From the NCBI RefSeq assembly GCF_051020765.1, contig NC_134941.1:7006001-7070000 (forward strand): a stretch of 64,000 bases of DNA, written 5' to 3'. The position numbers and the translations under genes were made by a program. Positions 47,839-61,233 of the stretch are shown in pieces. Source of the DNA: Lasioglossum baleicum. Its lineage: Eukaryota; Arthropoda; Insecta; Hymenoptera; Halictidae. The number at the start of each line of letters is the position of its first letter. The first letter of the stretch is position 1. The notes under the pieces are model-generated. The model ran no database searches. It was not told where the DNA came from and was given only the letters and a program-made list of their open reading frames with translations.

Positions 47839-48039
47839 CACTGCGGATGTCTATGCAATTCTAAATTTTTGTAGGCAAACTTTAAAAAAGTGGAATCATG
47901 TAGAATCTTATTTTCAGTGATAGTAGCCTTTATAGATCTGGAATAATAAAAAATCTGATTAAATTCTGTGGAATTTTATATTCTGGCATTTTTTGCAAAT
48001 TTTTGGGAGCCATAAATGCATAAAGATCCGCACACAGTC
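47839..48039. mobile_element. GACTGCGGATC MITE, diverged copy
   Basis: Left CACTGCGGATGTCTATGC after TA; right ATAAATGCATAAAGATCCGC, then a small CACA insertion and CAGTC before TA. It is 201 bp. Confidence 0.75.
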
Positions 48040-48041
48040 TA

Positions 48042-49541
48042 GTTATTTTTTACATTTATTTCATTTATGGAAGCATTATATTCAATATTTTCAATACCAT
48101 CCAAATTTTTTTATTTGTTATATTAACATCGAATGAATTTTTAAACTATAAAAATGTAGAATACCAGACGTGACCTGATGCTTTAGTGTCTTTTATAGTG
48201 AGAACAATGATCGAAAACAAATTGTCAAATTGGTCTGGTAATACTTTGGAATACTACGTTGGCGAATGTAACGAACATTCACGATAATATAAAAAAGAAA
48301 TACTAATATTGCATGATTAATGGATAGATGCACAAAGTGAAGCCACATGCAGAACCCTCCATTTGTAACAAATAATTTGAACTGTACATATCATTAATGA
48401 ATACCAATTAAATTGCTGATTTATAAGATCTACCATTAAAATGAGATTTAACAATGATACGAATTATATTACAGTATAATTAAAATTACTAATGAACAGT
48501 AAACCCGGATGCAACAATTATAAAAATGGGGAGAACAGTCGTTTAATGTGCAACACTAAACTTCGATTATTTTTAAACTGCAATGGCAATCAAAAGAAGT
48601 TTTAATATTGCGAAAAGAGGATTAAACTTGTGTGAATATTTTCATAATTCTATCAAACCTATATTTTAAGAACAAATACATATTTGGAGAAAAATTTTCA
48701 ATTTTTCGTAATTATAGAATCATTAGATGTATTATATTCGATTCTCGATTATAAATTTAATGAGATTCTGGCAAAACGAAGGTGATTACTCTTGTTACGT
48801 TTGGAAGAAGCAGTTTTCGGGAACCGAACCGACAGTTTCTGTTTAGTATTCCAAACTGTGCACTCGGTGGTGAAGAAAATTAATTATGTTGGCTAATTAT
48901 TTAGCGGGGACTAATTTTCCGTTCACTGTTTACGATTAATCACGCGTCTCGGGTGGCAAATAACGTACCTATGGTTTCGTTTCGGCGGAACACAACGATA
49001 TCGAATATTTTTGCATAATTTCGTCCCTCCGGTCTTGAATTATTCAAAACATGACACAAATAAACTTTAATTGGATTTTAATTCTTGGCTTTCTCAACAA
49101 ATAAGCACACCAATTTTTTCCAACTGTAACGGTGTCCTCTCATTTACCTTATGTCGGCTGCTCCTTACTTTACCGAGCTCAAAATTTAGCGAAGTTTTAA
49201 ATTATATCAGGTTGTAATAAGACGAAAATGGAATTATTTTTCACGTGCTATAAAATTGTAAATATGATCATAAATACCATGATTTTTATGTCTTTTACAT
49301 AATAAGGAAAATAAAACAACGCGAACCTGAAGATATGTCACGCATTAATAATATCATATAATATAATTATAAAATATGATATTGGTAATGTCGAATTAAT
49401 GACAAATATACTTTTAATTGTATAAATTAATATAACTTTTAATTTCTTGACCCTTCTATCACTTGTTTCAACAACTTGTTAATGTTCCTCTAAAAATATT
49501 AGAAAATCTCTCTGAATGTCCATTTTTTGCTCGCTAATATA
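48042..49541. other. unassigned AT-rich stretch
   Basis: No gene seen. A solo left end of FB-A (GCTGCTCCTTACTTTACCGA) lies at 49155-49190. Confidence 0.5.
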
Positions 49542-49545
49542 TTAA

Positions 49546-49759
49546 CACTAAACCTACTACTGCTGGTCAAATGACCTGTTTTATATTTTTCATTTCACAA
49601 TTATTGAAATTACGAAGTTGCTTGCATCGAAATTGATTCGACAAATTTCTTTATCCAAGCACATATTGTTGTAAAAGTTGCACAGATCGAAATAAATAGT
49701 CTTGTTATTTTTGTAAGCAAAAACATTTTAATCGCTTTTAGCGCTCTATAGGTTTGGTG
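49546..49759. mobile_element. TTAA-flanked MITE with CACTAAACCTA ends
   Basis: CACTAAACCTA at the left and TAGGTTTGGTG at the right are flanked by TTAA at 49542-49545 and 49760-49763, the duplication of piggyBac-type elements. Next to the left end is GGTCAAATGACC. It is 214 bp and non-coding. A diverged copy is at 9476. Confidence 0.85.
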
Positions 49760-49763
49760 TTAA

Positions 49764-52146
49764 TTTATAGTCTTAAAATGAGAATTTGTGCAAAATGTTA
49801 AATACGAAAAGGTTTAAAAAAATCTATACATTTTTGTTGGCTACATAAGGGTTAGAATAGTTTTGTCCGCATAGATCGGCGAGATATGACACCGTGCATT
49901 GAAGCCGCGAAGAAACAAAAAGGGGTTAACCGTGGTCCGTCGAGACAGCAATTGTAAGGCAACTTAAAGGGGTTAAATCGATGCCGGCGAGTGTTAGTTA
50001 GACGGCTGTTGTTCGGCCAAGAGCGTGGCGCTGTCGGCAAGAAGCTATAATTACTTTCTATCAGCCCCCGATGTGTGTACGTCCCGCGGAGGCGGATTTC
50101 CAAAGGAAATAGCGAAACTTGGAGCTCGATGCACACGGAATTGGCGTTTTAATCAGGGTGTCGCGTTCGTCTCGGGTATCTCGAATAGCAGGGGGGTGAT
50201 ACGGGATGCATGGAGGCGAACGGCCGTCAGACAGGCGCCAGCCGTATACGGTGCTCCTGGCTCCGACGCTCTGCCGGAACGAAGAGCTGACTTCATTTTC
50301 CACGAATCGCCCTTTCGCATTCCGTCTATATACGATCGGTCAACGCTTTTGTTCACGCGACAGGGTGCCAAAACGCCCTCCGCAGGGGGTTCCTTTTACC
50401 TACCGACGTATGGATTTACGTCTTACCCCGCTACGAAGATCGATAGCCCTGGATATGAAACCGATGTCGGTGTACCTGGAAAAATTCGAGCTGGATGAGC
50501 TTACCTGACGCCCACCCAGATATTCCGAGCGTTCAACCCCCTTCCCCTCTGTCAAATTGACGACAATGGTGAAACGTCAAATGTATTAAATTCGCTAATT
50601 ATTTTGTCGAGAATAAAGTTAATCTTTCGATTTTCATTTCACTCAATAAATTACTTTGATTATATGAAATCTTTTAGTATTTGTATTACTGTGTAATAAT
50701 AGTAACTAATTTGTTTATTTTTGATTGTACATTGCTGGCGAGCATTTTTCTGCCACTTATTAGTGTCCGAAAATAATTGATCATTTCTGTAAGTACAAAC
50801 TGTGAACTCGCATAAACATTCACATTCGCAACGGGCGCGAAACGGTTAAAGATATTCAAACGAAATTCAATATGCTCGCATGGTATTGTGCAATACAAAC
50901 CAATAAGGTGAAAGTGGCGTGTTTGGACACAAAATTCGAGGTAAACGTGCGTGAGAGGTTTGAAAACAGCGAGCGGTGTTAACACCGGCCGTGACCACAC
51001 GCAATTCGCATACCAGCAGCGTGAATAATTATCATTATTTATCAATACCACACACCGGAAACCATTCTAAACCGCAGGAACGAAATTTCATGGTGCTCAG
51101 AGTTTTCCAGCGAACCGGTCGGAAATCATTGTATTATCCTATTTCCAATTAAGACAACGAGTTGGAAGATATATCCTATTAAAGAATAAATTTAATCCTA
51201 ATAATAAATTTTCGAAACTGCAACATTTCATCAAGATAAAAAGGCATCCACTTTTCGAACTGTTGAACCTATTGGCGAAGTGGATTTTTTGAAAGATTAA
51301 AAACATTTCACAAAAAAATCTATATTATGTGTCCAGATCTTAAATGATGAGGAAAATGAAAAATATTGTATTTCATGAAACCCTCAAATTGGGTTAAAAA
51401 GTACTATTACTTAAAATAATAGGGGGCACTGAAAGAGAATGATACAGGGTGACAGGTGTAAAAAGAAGGTGTACTAATTATTTGTGAAATTACTTAGAAA
51501 ATTTTTATAAAAGAGGAAGGAGAGTAATAGGAATCAAGCGATAGAATAAGCGAATTGCGTAAAGAATAGTGGTTGTACACGATATAAGTAACACTTCGGT
51601 CCCGAAATGTTTGCATGCATCAAGAGACACGCCCGTATTCCAATAACCATACAAAATGAATTTCTCTTTCTACGAACACGAGAATCGAGGTCACCTAAAA
51701 TACGCCAACAGCCACGCGGTGTTAATGGACAAGACAGAACCCCGGCTGACGAACATGCAAACAGTCGTGGAGCGGACCGGACTTCATCGTTCAACCCTCA
51801 AGCGGCTTGACCCGGAAGCCAGCAGGACATTTTCTGTCTATCAATTTACCCGGTCTATAACGTAATTTCAGGATGCTCATGATTTTCCAGACATCCTCGT
51901 CGGAGGGGGTGAAGGGAACGCGGCCAGAGGAAGCGGTAGTTGAAAAAAGACGACGGGGGGTGTAGGAAAGGGGATGAAACGAAGGCTATTCGAGATCATC
52001 GGCTCCACCTAACGGCGCGCAGGAACGCGAGGTGGCGAGGGCTCGCGGTATATAGGTATAGGTTATGTTTGCACTGTAATTTTCCACCCAACTCGCCGCC
52101 GCTCCCGTTCGACAGCGACCCGGCTAGAGAGAGAGAGAGAGAGATG
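49764..52146. other. unassigned stretch with GC-rich part
   Basis: 49850-50510 is GC-rich with three overlapping frames, the longest 50025-50498 plus; none resembles a known protein. 50520-51500 is AT-rich. 51600-52100 is GC-richer, ending in a GA run at 52127-52144. Confidence 0.4.
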
Positions 52147-52716
52147 TACAGGGTGGTTCAACTGAGTGTGCCGACAAAATTACTTGTCACCTATTTGGTA
52201 CACGAAAAAATTTTTATTAGACATCGGGTTTTATAGATTTATTGTAATTTGAAGCAGTAAAAATGTTAGATCAATTCAAAAATATTATATACCGGGTGAG
52301 TCAAAATGTCATACTCCTACTTTTTGTTCTTTTAGATATATTAAAATTATAAATATGTTTTTCTGAGAAATTTTTTTAGTCAACTTCTCTATATTGAAGT
52401 ACATATGTCAACGAAACTGTTAAACATAAATTTCTATTTCACTCCAGCTTGTTGCAATTCGGGTAGAAAATTTTTATTTTGGATAAATACCGCTGTGTAG
52501 CGATTACCTTTCAGGTTCGCGGCGTATCTTTGAAGTACGTCTGCCTCCTTCTCTCTTGTACTGTAGTTTCATTCTCTGTCCTTGTCTACCGAGATAAGAC
52601 ACCGTTGAGCTCGAGGCACTAGGTGATTCCGCAAGAGCGGAAAGGGGTCGTGTAAATTTAAGTGAGCAGTGCTGTACAAGGAATTTAGGTGGCACACTTA
52701 GCTGAATCGTCCTGTA
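52147..52716. mobile_element. MITE with TACAGGGTGGTTCAACTGAG end
   Basis: The left end TACAGGGTGGTTCAACTGAG plus TGTGCC pairs with the complement of GGCACACTTAGCTGAATCGT and CCTGTA at the right, about 30 bp with mismatches. Inside, near 52290, ACCGGGTGAGTCAAAATGTC may be the end of another element. Confidence 0.65.
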
Positions 52717-53396
52717 CAGAGCAGGAGAGACAAAGAGAGAAGAGAGACCACCCTATGGAAGCTCTCCCGCACCCCCTCCGCCCATCATGCTGAAATAACA
52801 CCCCAGGCAGTCCAGCCGCACTCGTGGTATGCGTTTATGGGTCCCCGCGTGGCAGTGTGCCGGTACATCGGTGTCCGTGATGTGCTTATTATTTATATAA
52901 TTGCTCAATAGCCTCAATTACGGGCCTTATTCAATCATAATCATCCTCCGGTGTTATTTGCGGACAAGCCCAGCTGATTGTAAGCACTCGACGCGCCACT
53001 TGCGAGCCGGCGTCGTGTCGCGCGTGGCGCGACGTACTGCTCCGAGCGTATGGCGTGCTGCTCCGTGTATATGGCGTGGCGAGCGTCGACGCCAACGCTA
53101 ATGCCAACGTACGGAACACGGAACGAGGCCGATGGACACAGTCTCCTGCGAGAGAACGATCCCTTTCGCCACGTTAATTCGTTCCCGTCGAAATGTAAAT
53201 ACGGAATGAGTAGAATGGGACGGAAATGACGCGGCACCGAGAGCACTGCACTGCCGTTCCGGAGTTCCGATTGAAATTCGGTTCGGTAGGTGATATCGGA
53301 CGGACGATGGTCTTTCACAGGGTCCGGACAGAAGTGGAAGACTGATGTTCAACAGTGCCAACACCATGGCGCCCTGACCCCGGCAGAGATCATTGC
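52717..53396. other. GC-rich stretch without recognised gene
   Basis: Overlapping frames at 52901-53367 on both strands are compositional. A GCGTGGCG-type short repeat occurs at 53025-53090. Confidence 0.4.
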
Positions 53397-53922
53397 CTTG
53401 CGATCATGTCTGTTCAAGGAGGTTTGGCATCATCGTACTCCCTTTTTCAGCCGATTTTGAACGAGCAATGCATTTGTACAGGTTGGCTTATTAATTAAAT
53501 AGGAGTTTATTATTCCTCTCTTTGGTAATCTTATTTGTGAACAATGTCTTGATATCCTCAAATTCTTTTGATCTTCATACTGCTGAAATTGCTTCCATCT
53601 TTGTCATAAAGGTCTTGCGATCGTGTCTGTGCACGGAGGTTTGGCATCGTCGTACTACCTTTCTCAGCCGATTTTGAACGAACTATGCATTTGTACAGGT
53701 TGGCTTATTAATTAAATAGGAGTCTATTTCTCTCTTTGGTAATCTTATTTGTGAACAATGTCTTTATATCCTCAAATTCTTTTGATCTTCATACTGCTGA
53801 AATTGCTTCCATCTTTATCATAAAGGTCTTGCGATCGTGTCTGTGCACGGAGGTTTCGCATCGTCGTACTACCTTTTTCAGCCGGTTTTGGACGAACAAT
53901 GCATTTGTACAGGTTGGCTTAT
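53397..53922. repeat. tandem repeat, units of 217 and 214 bp plus a partial third
   Basis: Units start at 53397, 53614 and 53828 (each CTTGCGATC) and share TGCATTTGTACAGGTTGGCT. The first two continue through TTAATTAAATAGGAGT and CTTTTGATCTTCATACTGCT; the third stops near 53922. Units are about 95 percent alike. Confidence 0.92.
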
Positions 53923-54217
53923 GCTACGACCAGATAGTAAATAATTCTACTTGAAAACGTGATTCAGAAATGTAGAATAACCATCGAAGCAGAAATTGTT
54001 CATGAAGAATACGCAAATATGTGTTATTAATACAATTTAAATACGTAAATGCATAAAATCCGCAGTCTAGTGATTACCTACGCTTACCTGGCACTATTTC
54101 GTTCGACCTAAGAAGGATCATTATGTCTGTATAATTATACACGTTTTACGCAACATACGAGAGACAGTAGTGATGTGTCCTCCAACCGGGTAACCGATTA
54201 CCTGCGGATCATTAGTA

Positions 54218-54284
54218 CATCCGATGTTTGGCGGCAATTAAGCAGATCTGACGCCGGTAGTAACCATGCAGTTCCGTCTTCAAG
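54218..54284 (+). pseudogene. 5S rRNA-like fragment
   Basis: CCGAT, then TTAAGCA, nine bases, CCGGTAGTA, eleven bases and CCG follow the order and near-exact spacing of the middle of eukaryotic 5S rRNA (CCGAT, TTAAGCA, CCGGTTAGTA, GACCG). The flanking thirds are missing or unrecognisable, and 4 bases are inserted before TTAAGCA. Either a decayed 5S pseudogene or part of a 5S-derived SINE. Confidence 0.4.
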
Positions 54285-54363
54285 TGTCTCAATTAGCTAG
54301 ACTACATTGAAGTTGCAATATTTGCTGTAAGTTGATCTTAAGTGGGTCGAGGTCATATAAATG

Positions 54364-54558
54364 GATTGCAGATTTTATGCATTGAAAAGATTCATAGAAT
54401 TTCTTAATTTCGATGTGGCACATTGAACGCGTCACTTTCTGCTTATATTAGAACGTATTAGTCAAAAAAGGAATGAACTTTTTGAGCAACGTAATATTTG
54501 GCTCTTGTTTCTTGGAACTGATGCAAACAATTTTTATTCCGTATAAATATTTGCAGTC
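54364..54558. mobile_element. GACTGCGGATC MITE, old copy
   Basis: GATTGCAGATTTTATGCATT at the left and ATATTTGCAGTC before TA at the right. The 195-bp length matches the complete copies; the ends are worn. Confidence 0.6.
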
Positions 54559-55367
54559 TACGTACGAGACTCCATAGGAGCAATTATGCAGTGCAAGTGC
54601 AAGTAACCGAAGGTATGACAATTAAGAGGATGCTGCAAGTTTCAAAATTTTCGAGAGGTCTGCGAGAGCTGCTCGATTCCCATTCAGATAGGAAGCTTTT
54701 TCGCTTGCGAAAATCGAGAATGAAGGAATGAAAGAGAACATACATACGGGTCCCGCTGCCTCCAGACTGCATTTCCGGCGCATAAAAAGAGCAGGAGACA
54801 ATATTCGAAAACACCTAACTTCGCGTAGAACTAGTATCAGAGGTGGCAATCATTGCCAACTTTCAATACCTGCTTGCCTTCTGGCAATGCGGACTCTTCT
54901 ATATCGCGGCCAATTTTCCGCTCGTGTCCGAACCGAAGACTATCGAGGACTGTTCCCCGATTTCCCTGATTTTATGCATTTATGGTAATAATAAATAAAA
55001 TACAGAAAATTTAAGGGGATTTGTTATGTTATATTCGGCTTATCAATATTATTAAGAGCAAATTTTTATTCAAATTCTGTTTCTTACAATCGACGTAGAA
55101 AATTTCGATTTTTCATCTTTTCATTTTTGATTAAATTTTTTGTGCTACTTGCTAATGCTAGATCTGCATATTTATATACGCATATTTATATTAATTCCAA
55201 GATAATAAGGTTTCTCAGGTTTTGATAAATAGTCCTATTTCAATCTTTGATTATGATTACTCTACAATATTAAACACAGGTAACCTGGAAACATTGTATG
55301 CTCGAAGAATGGTTTCCGACCAGAGCTTTATTTTTAATTTGATTAATAATGATATTGATTGCCTTCT

Positions 55368-55382
55368 CTCTCTCTCTCTCTC
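55368..55382. repeat. TC dinucleotide run
   Basis: Seven CT/TC units. Confidence 0.8.
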
Positions 55383-55695
55383 CTTATGCAAATCAATTTC
55401 TGTGTACCTGAACGTGTTTTAAAATCTAGAGCAGGATTTCAAATACTTAAATCCAAATCCACATATGGATTAATAAATCCTATAAATCGCATTATTGCAA
55501 ACTCTAACACACTATATAATAGCATTGGTTTTTTTAATGGGTCGTTACACACATTCAAAAGAAAATTTTACGCACGATTATCTGATAATACCATACCAGT
55601 TTTGTACATGTCCACTCTTAGTTAAATTACGTTAATTCTTTTTGTTATTCCATTGTAAACATTTGTGTCAAAGGATTCCGGTCCGTTTATCATAA

Positions 55696-55710
55696 ATATA
55701 ATAATAATAA

Positions 55711-55741
<31 letters not shown>

Positions 55742-55746
55742 AAGAA
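55696..55746. repeat. AAT then AAG trinucleotide microsatellite
   Basis: ATA/AAT units are followed by about eleven AAG units. Confidence 0.92.
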
Positions 55747-57009
55747 CATAATCTTCATTTTCTGCTGAATGTTCGCCTCGAAGTTTACGCTAATCACACT
55801 TTTTTACAAAAAAAATGTTTATCAGTGTACTGTTCCCTATTGCATAATGCTTCTATCTATTTATTAAAGCAACCAATAATTATGCTAAGATAAGTAAGTA
55901 ACTTCATGCTGTAGGCCTATCTCCAGCAACTACCGTGACGTTCACAAAGTAAAAATAGAAACTAAGAGAGACATGTTATAGTAAATAAAGTTGGTTGTAA
56001 CAGGGAACAGTTTATAGTTTCGGATTTACCACCGTAGTTACTAAATCGTGTCATTGTCGTGGTTACTACGTTGATTAAAGTAAATTACATTATTATTGTA
56101 GCGACTACAATTTAACGTGCGGGCAACAGCATGACCTGTTTTAGTTAACTTCGATACAATTTAAAACCCCAAAGTATGGAAAACAAATGCGAAATATAAT
56201 TGTGTGCGTAAATAATTTTCTCAAATAATCACTCGTGTCGTCACTGATTTTATATAAACATTGAAGCTGTTTAATTTTACTTCTGTACAAAATATCTGAG
56301 TTTATTATTACATTTATTTTATTTCTCGATTATCCAATTTATGACACATTCGCCAGAAACATTATAATTATTCGTATTATCATACTTTGTCGTTTCACCA
56401 GTGTCGCTTCCACGAAAGTTTCCTTTTCACCTTTTTCGCAAAAGATCAAAAAATCCTTTCTACCAATATCTGCTTTCTTAATAGTTTCTCTTGTTCCTGG
56501 TCACAACATTTCATTAAATGCAAACGTAACTCCTTCATGAACCGTAACAGAAGTGTAACAAAGAAAGTCGTAGGTTCTCTGAATATCAAGATGAACATTG
56601 CGCGACTTAATATCACAGCATTCATTAAGTTAATGTTATTTTCTTCACGAGAACATGAATCGTCACGTGTGTGCTGCGCCGGTAGCGAAAGCATTAATAA
56701 TTAAATACAGTGATCACAGTTGCGAGCAAATTAATTCGTTCATTCAGTCGTGTAGAATCGACGATTTAGTCCTAGTGCTTATTTCGACGACTATTACATC
56801 TGATAATAAATTCTACATTCCCATGCAGTAGTCCAATCTACAAGAAATCGATTCTAGAAAGCATGCATAATAATAAGCACTTTATTATTTAAAGGAGAAG
56901 CATTATTTCATGAAATCTTTATCAACGTATTCGTCACATTTTTCTAATTAAAATGATACCCAAACACTACATCATTCGGAGCGTATATTTGTTTGTTTAA
57001 TCAACGATT

Positions 57010-57270
57010 CAGTAGAATCTCCATTATCCGAATTCTCAAAGTGAACAATTCAATCGATTGATTGAAACGATTCATTGTACAAATAAAGATTTTATCTAGC
57101 ACCGTTCTGACTCATTGGCCACTATCCAGTTCGGATAATCGAGGTTCTGAAGTATCGTGGATTAAACGAGTAAATATGACCCGAACTGTACCGTGTTTGG
57201 TATCATTTTAATCAGGAAAATGTCAGGATTATTTCCATAAAAGTTTTCACAAAAAAATAATGAACACCAA
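57010..57270. repeat. Tigger-like repeat, copy 2
   Basis: CAGTAGAATCTCCATTATCC at 57010 faces GTTCGGATAATCGAGGTTCT at 57129-57148; the two are complementary over some 20 bases and resemble pogo/Tigger ends. The repeat shared with 31118 and 61234 continues to about 57270. Confidence 0.6.
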
Positions 57271-60200
57271 ACAAGTTTCACTGCCAAAATCATGCATCGA
57301 ACTTCTAGACTGCAAATCATCGAATCTGGTTTGTGCAGCACAATTGATTAAACGGTAGAATGAAGTAGGAATAAAGCGATTGTCTCCGTGGGTAACGTTC
57401 GATCGGATGATCCCGTTGAAGTTGATGATACGTTCGTCAAGCAACGTAGAAATAATTAACGTCCGATACGAACCGGACGTTCAATTTAGTGGCGCGTAAA
57501 CCGTCCCGTCGGATGGTTGAACACGTGATAACGTTAGCCGGTCGTCATAAAAAGTAATCTGCAATACGATTCTATTTCTTTTAAAGGGCGGCGGATAAAC
57601 GCAATCAAGCAATTGGTTTCACAGGCTCGGCCCGTTAAAACCTCAACCCAGTGGTAAGAGTTTCATCCATTTGTTCAACGATTTAAAAGGGTCGCTCTGT
57701 TCGCAGGCTGCTGCTGCTGCTGCTACTGCGTAACCCGCGGCGGAGAGGCTGCTACATCTGTGTTTGCGCGCGTTCTCGTTGTCGAAAACAATTAGAAAAG
57801 TGATCCATTGAAACGCTTCCAGCTGTGTTTTTTGCCCGCATAATATCGATTCATCGCTCGATTCCTCAAACAGAGATGAAATAAGTGCTTCATCTCGCCG
57901 CTGCAAATCGTTTCCACTCGCGCCGTCTGATGTTTTGACGATCAAGGAAGACCGAATTCAATTTCGATAATACGTCGCATGGATAATACTAGACACGGAT
58001 GCCTTAATAAATTAGACTAAAATATAGAATAACTATTTTTTTTTCTTTACGACTTCCTTCTCGAGAAAATTGAACTTGGACACTCCTCGCGCACACGTGA
58101 GCTTAACATGATGTTTGCCTAACTGATTGCAGTATAGTGTCAGTATTTTTGCACTATTACGGAAGATAGTACTTGATACTATATTTTAGCGGAATAAAAA
58201 TAGTTTATGCAGTTGTACAAACCGTGAACAATCGCAGGAATGACAGCGACGTTGCATATATCTCGCGTAAAGAATAAGAATTGTGTTCATTTAACTGAAA
58301 AATATTTTATTGATTTAATATTTTCTGATTTTTGATTATCGTGGCTGTTTTAATAACCGCGAGTGCGCATTCCGGCGCGAGCAGAAAGCAAGCAAGAGGG
58401 ATGATTAAGAGATACGTCTTGGCAATTAAAAATAACAAGGAAGTGGCGTAGAGCGAGCGGCAAGAATGAAATATATTCCGGCCGAGTGAAATGAAATATA
58501 CGCTCACTCGTAATTATGTAAAATTTATATTCGTACGGTCCTCTAGAATTATTTGTTTTGCCTGTTCGTTGCGCTACCGCTACGTACGCGAAAGACAAGT
58601 ACATACACGCATAATATAAAGCCGTCGGACGGGGCCGGCAGCGCAAGAGAAAATTACAAAATAATTATTCGTGAATAGCAATATTAATTCCAGCCGATCG
58701 TTAATACGGTGAATATTTATAAAGATGTTAAACGTTCGCTATCCGGTATATTCGGAAATTTCAGGATGAGTCGTCAAACAGCGCTTTTCGTTGCCCGTTC
58801 GAACGATAAAGAATAAACTTTATCCCCCCGGACAACGTTTAATGCCGCGGCACCTTTATTATTCAAATTAACAAGCGTAATTGCGCGCGACTGCGAGGCT
58901 CTGATCTTTCCATAATAAGACAGAATTGTTCATGCTCGCATTGTTCTGCACTTTACGTGACACGACAAGTAATCCATATTTAATATTAATAATCCGTTTT
59001 ATTTTCATGAGAAACCAATTCAAATAATTTTTCTCTTACTAAATGACGTAATTAATAAATTATAAGTCGCTGGCACACGTAATACACAAATAATAATAAT
59101 AATAATGGTGGTTAAAAACAGAGGGTAGTCGATTAATCTTTCTCAGCCTCTACCAATAACATTCAACGAAATAAAATTATTTTCATGCCTCAGGAATTAT
59201 TTAATTTAATTTATCCTCTGGAAAAGACTCTTTCGTATTATAAATTGTGGAAACGTCAAAGAAACTGTGAAAAATGTATTATATCAGATGGTAAAACATA
59301 ACCTAAAGAAAACTGAAGCAACTTTTTCAAAAAGAATTTTCTAAAATCTTACAGTGTAATCGTTAATTACAATGTCTCAATTATTTCGTCATCAATTTCG
59401 TCCTGTTTTCGCTTTGTTCCACCGTTTCAGGTAAATTTTGAACTTACTTTTACAGGCAGGAATTAAGTATGAAGCGTGGCGAGTTAAAAGAAACAGTAAA
59501 TGGCGGGCATGATTGATCTGAGGGTGTGGATGGTTTCGTATTACGGGTGCCCGAGTGAATTGTCATCGCTGGCGACACTGGAATGACCCGTTCACGAGTG
59601 CTCACAAATATTTGAAGTATTCCCTGTTTAAACAAATTATCGAAATTACGTCACATCCTCGTCTTTGAGCTCGATATCGCTTCCTTCTTCCGCAAACACG
59701 TCGAGAGGATGAAATTATAGCTCTACGTTAATTCATCATGCGACGCCGTTCTAAAAACAGTGTTTTTAATAGCCACTTAAAGAAAAAAGACCGCGACGAC
59801 GTCGTTTTGCCGTTGATAAATTGAGACAGCCACTTGCCGGGTAGGTTAATTAACTGTGGATCACTTTGATTACAAAATTGTAATCAACGCTGTTTTTTTG
59901 TACAATTTTACTGTCCACGTGTCGAGGAATGACGACTCTGATCTTCACAGATAGAAAATAACGCGGAATTTAAAATGACACCCCTAATGGAAGACCCTTC
60001 ACTGAAGTCCGCGTTATTTTTTCGCATTCGCAGTTATATCGTGTGCTTTCCCCAGAATTATGACGTGTCTGTCCCGCGAATAGGTGTTGAGAGGCCAAGC
60101 AAGAAAACATGAGAAAGGCAGAAGATACGGTTTTGCGAAAAAAAAGGAGGACAAGTTTGAGGGGGAGAGGAGAATGAAAAGAGTAGGATGGATCTTAGTT

Positions 60201-61233
60201 TCACGATACGCGACGGTGTTAGGTCGTCACCGAGGGGTGTGCACTTTGCTTTCGATCCATAATGTGGGTCTGGATTCCCGGCAGTTCGTAGATAACGCAC
60301 GTTCAGTCCCATTTGAGCCTGGAAGGGCTGTCTCTTCCTTCGGCGTTCTACTTGGCTGACTTATCCGGGCTAGTGTGCACATAAAGACACGTGTGCTCCT
60401 CCTTTCCAAGCTGGATTCGTGCAAAAACCGACATTAGGACGGATAATGCTCTAATGCAATAATTTCGTACTTTCATCTGGCCGTCGCCTGCTGTTTGACG
60501 AGTGGTAATTCCCTTCAACCATTGTGTCCTAAAAGGATTTATTATAGCAGATAGACGATTGGAGGTTCGACCGTGAAAAATGGGTCACCGGTGTACGGTC
60601 GTTTTGTTTCTTCAATACACAACAGGTTGCTGCAATTTCTGTTGTCTTAAACTTTCGGGTGCCATGTGAGAATTTGTTTAAATATTTACCAGAATTTCAG
60701 GATTTTTGTTTAAGTATGTTCATTGTATGTATCGTCTTGAAACACATTGGTACCTATTTTAGAATTTGTTTAAAATTATTCTCTGCTACAATTTTAGCAC
60801 AATTTTATGTTGGTGCCTATTTTAGAATTTGTACAAATTTGTTTTTAGAATTATTGGTTAAATATGTTCATTGCCGCACCAACGTATTCAAGATTCTATT
60901 ACACAATGTAATAGCTTAATCCAATTTCGTCGCTTCAGCGCTATTAATATTGTTCAAATAGTTCCCTAGGTTGTTGGAATCCACGCAACTTTCTCGGTTC
61001 TAATTTATATTTGGAGACACGATGGCACTAAATTTTGACTGTGCGCAGCTATAATTCTATTACACCTGCTAGAGTTCGTGTAACAGCGTTATTAATTTCC
61101 TGAAAGTTACGAAAGAATCTTAAACTATTCACTGCAGGTTTAACCATTTCCTCGTTGCACGCGTCCCTGAAATATTACATTCTAGATTAAATCTTTATTG
61201 ACTTGTACAATAATTTGAATATTGGAGAATATC
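57271..61233. other. unassigned stretch
   Basis: 57450-57950 and 59700-60430 are GC-richer with short frames lacking known domains; a GCTGCT run lies at 57705-57723. 58000-59700 is AT-rich with an ATA/ATAATA run near 59090. 60680-60900 contains two diverged copies of a 60-bp unit (TTTAGAATTTGT). Confidence 0.4.

Larger units (their letters stand above)
53923..57008. other. unassigned AT-rich stretch with repeats
   Basis: Contains a solo right end of the GACTGCGG family at 54045-54067, the 5S-like fragment, the MITE at 54364-54558 and simple repeats. ORFs at 54584-54988, 55222-55625 and 56387-56704 lack recognisable domains. Confidence 0.4.

Noticed and set aside
50025..50498. 157-codon plus-strand ORF
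   Set aside because: Three frames on both strands are open over the same GC-rich DNA, and none has a recognisable motif.
53397..53922. CRISPR-like array
   Set aside because: The repeats are 217 bp with no spacer structure, and the DNA is eukaryotic.
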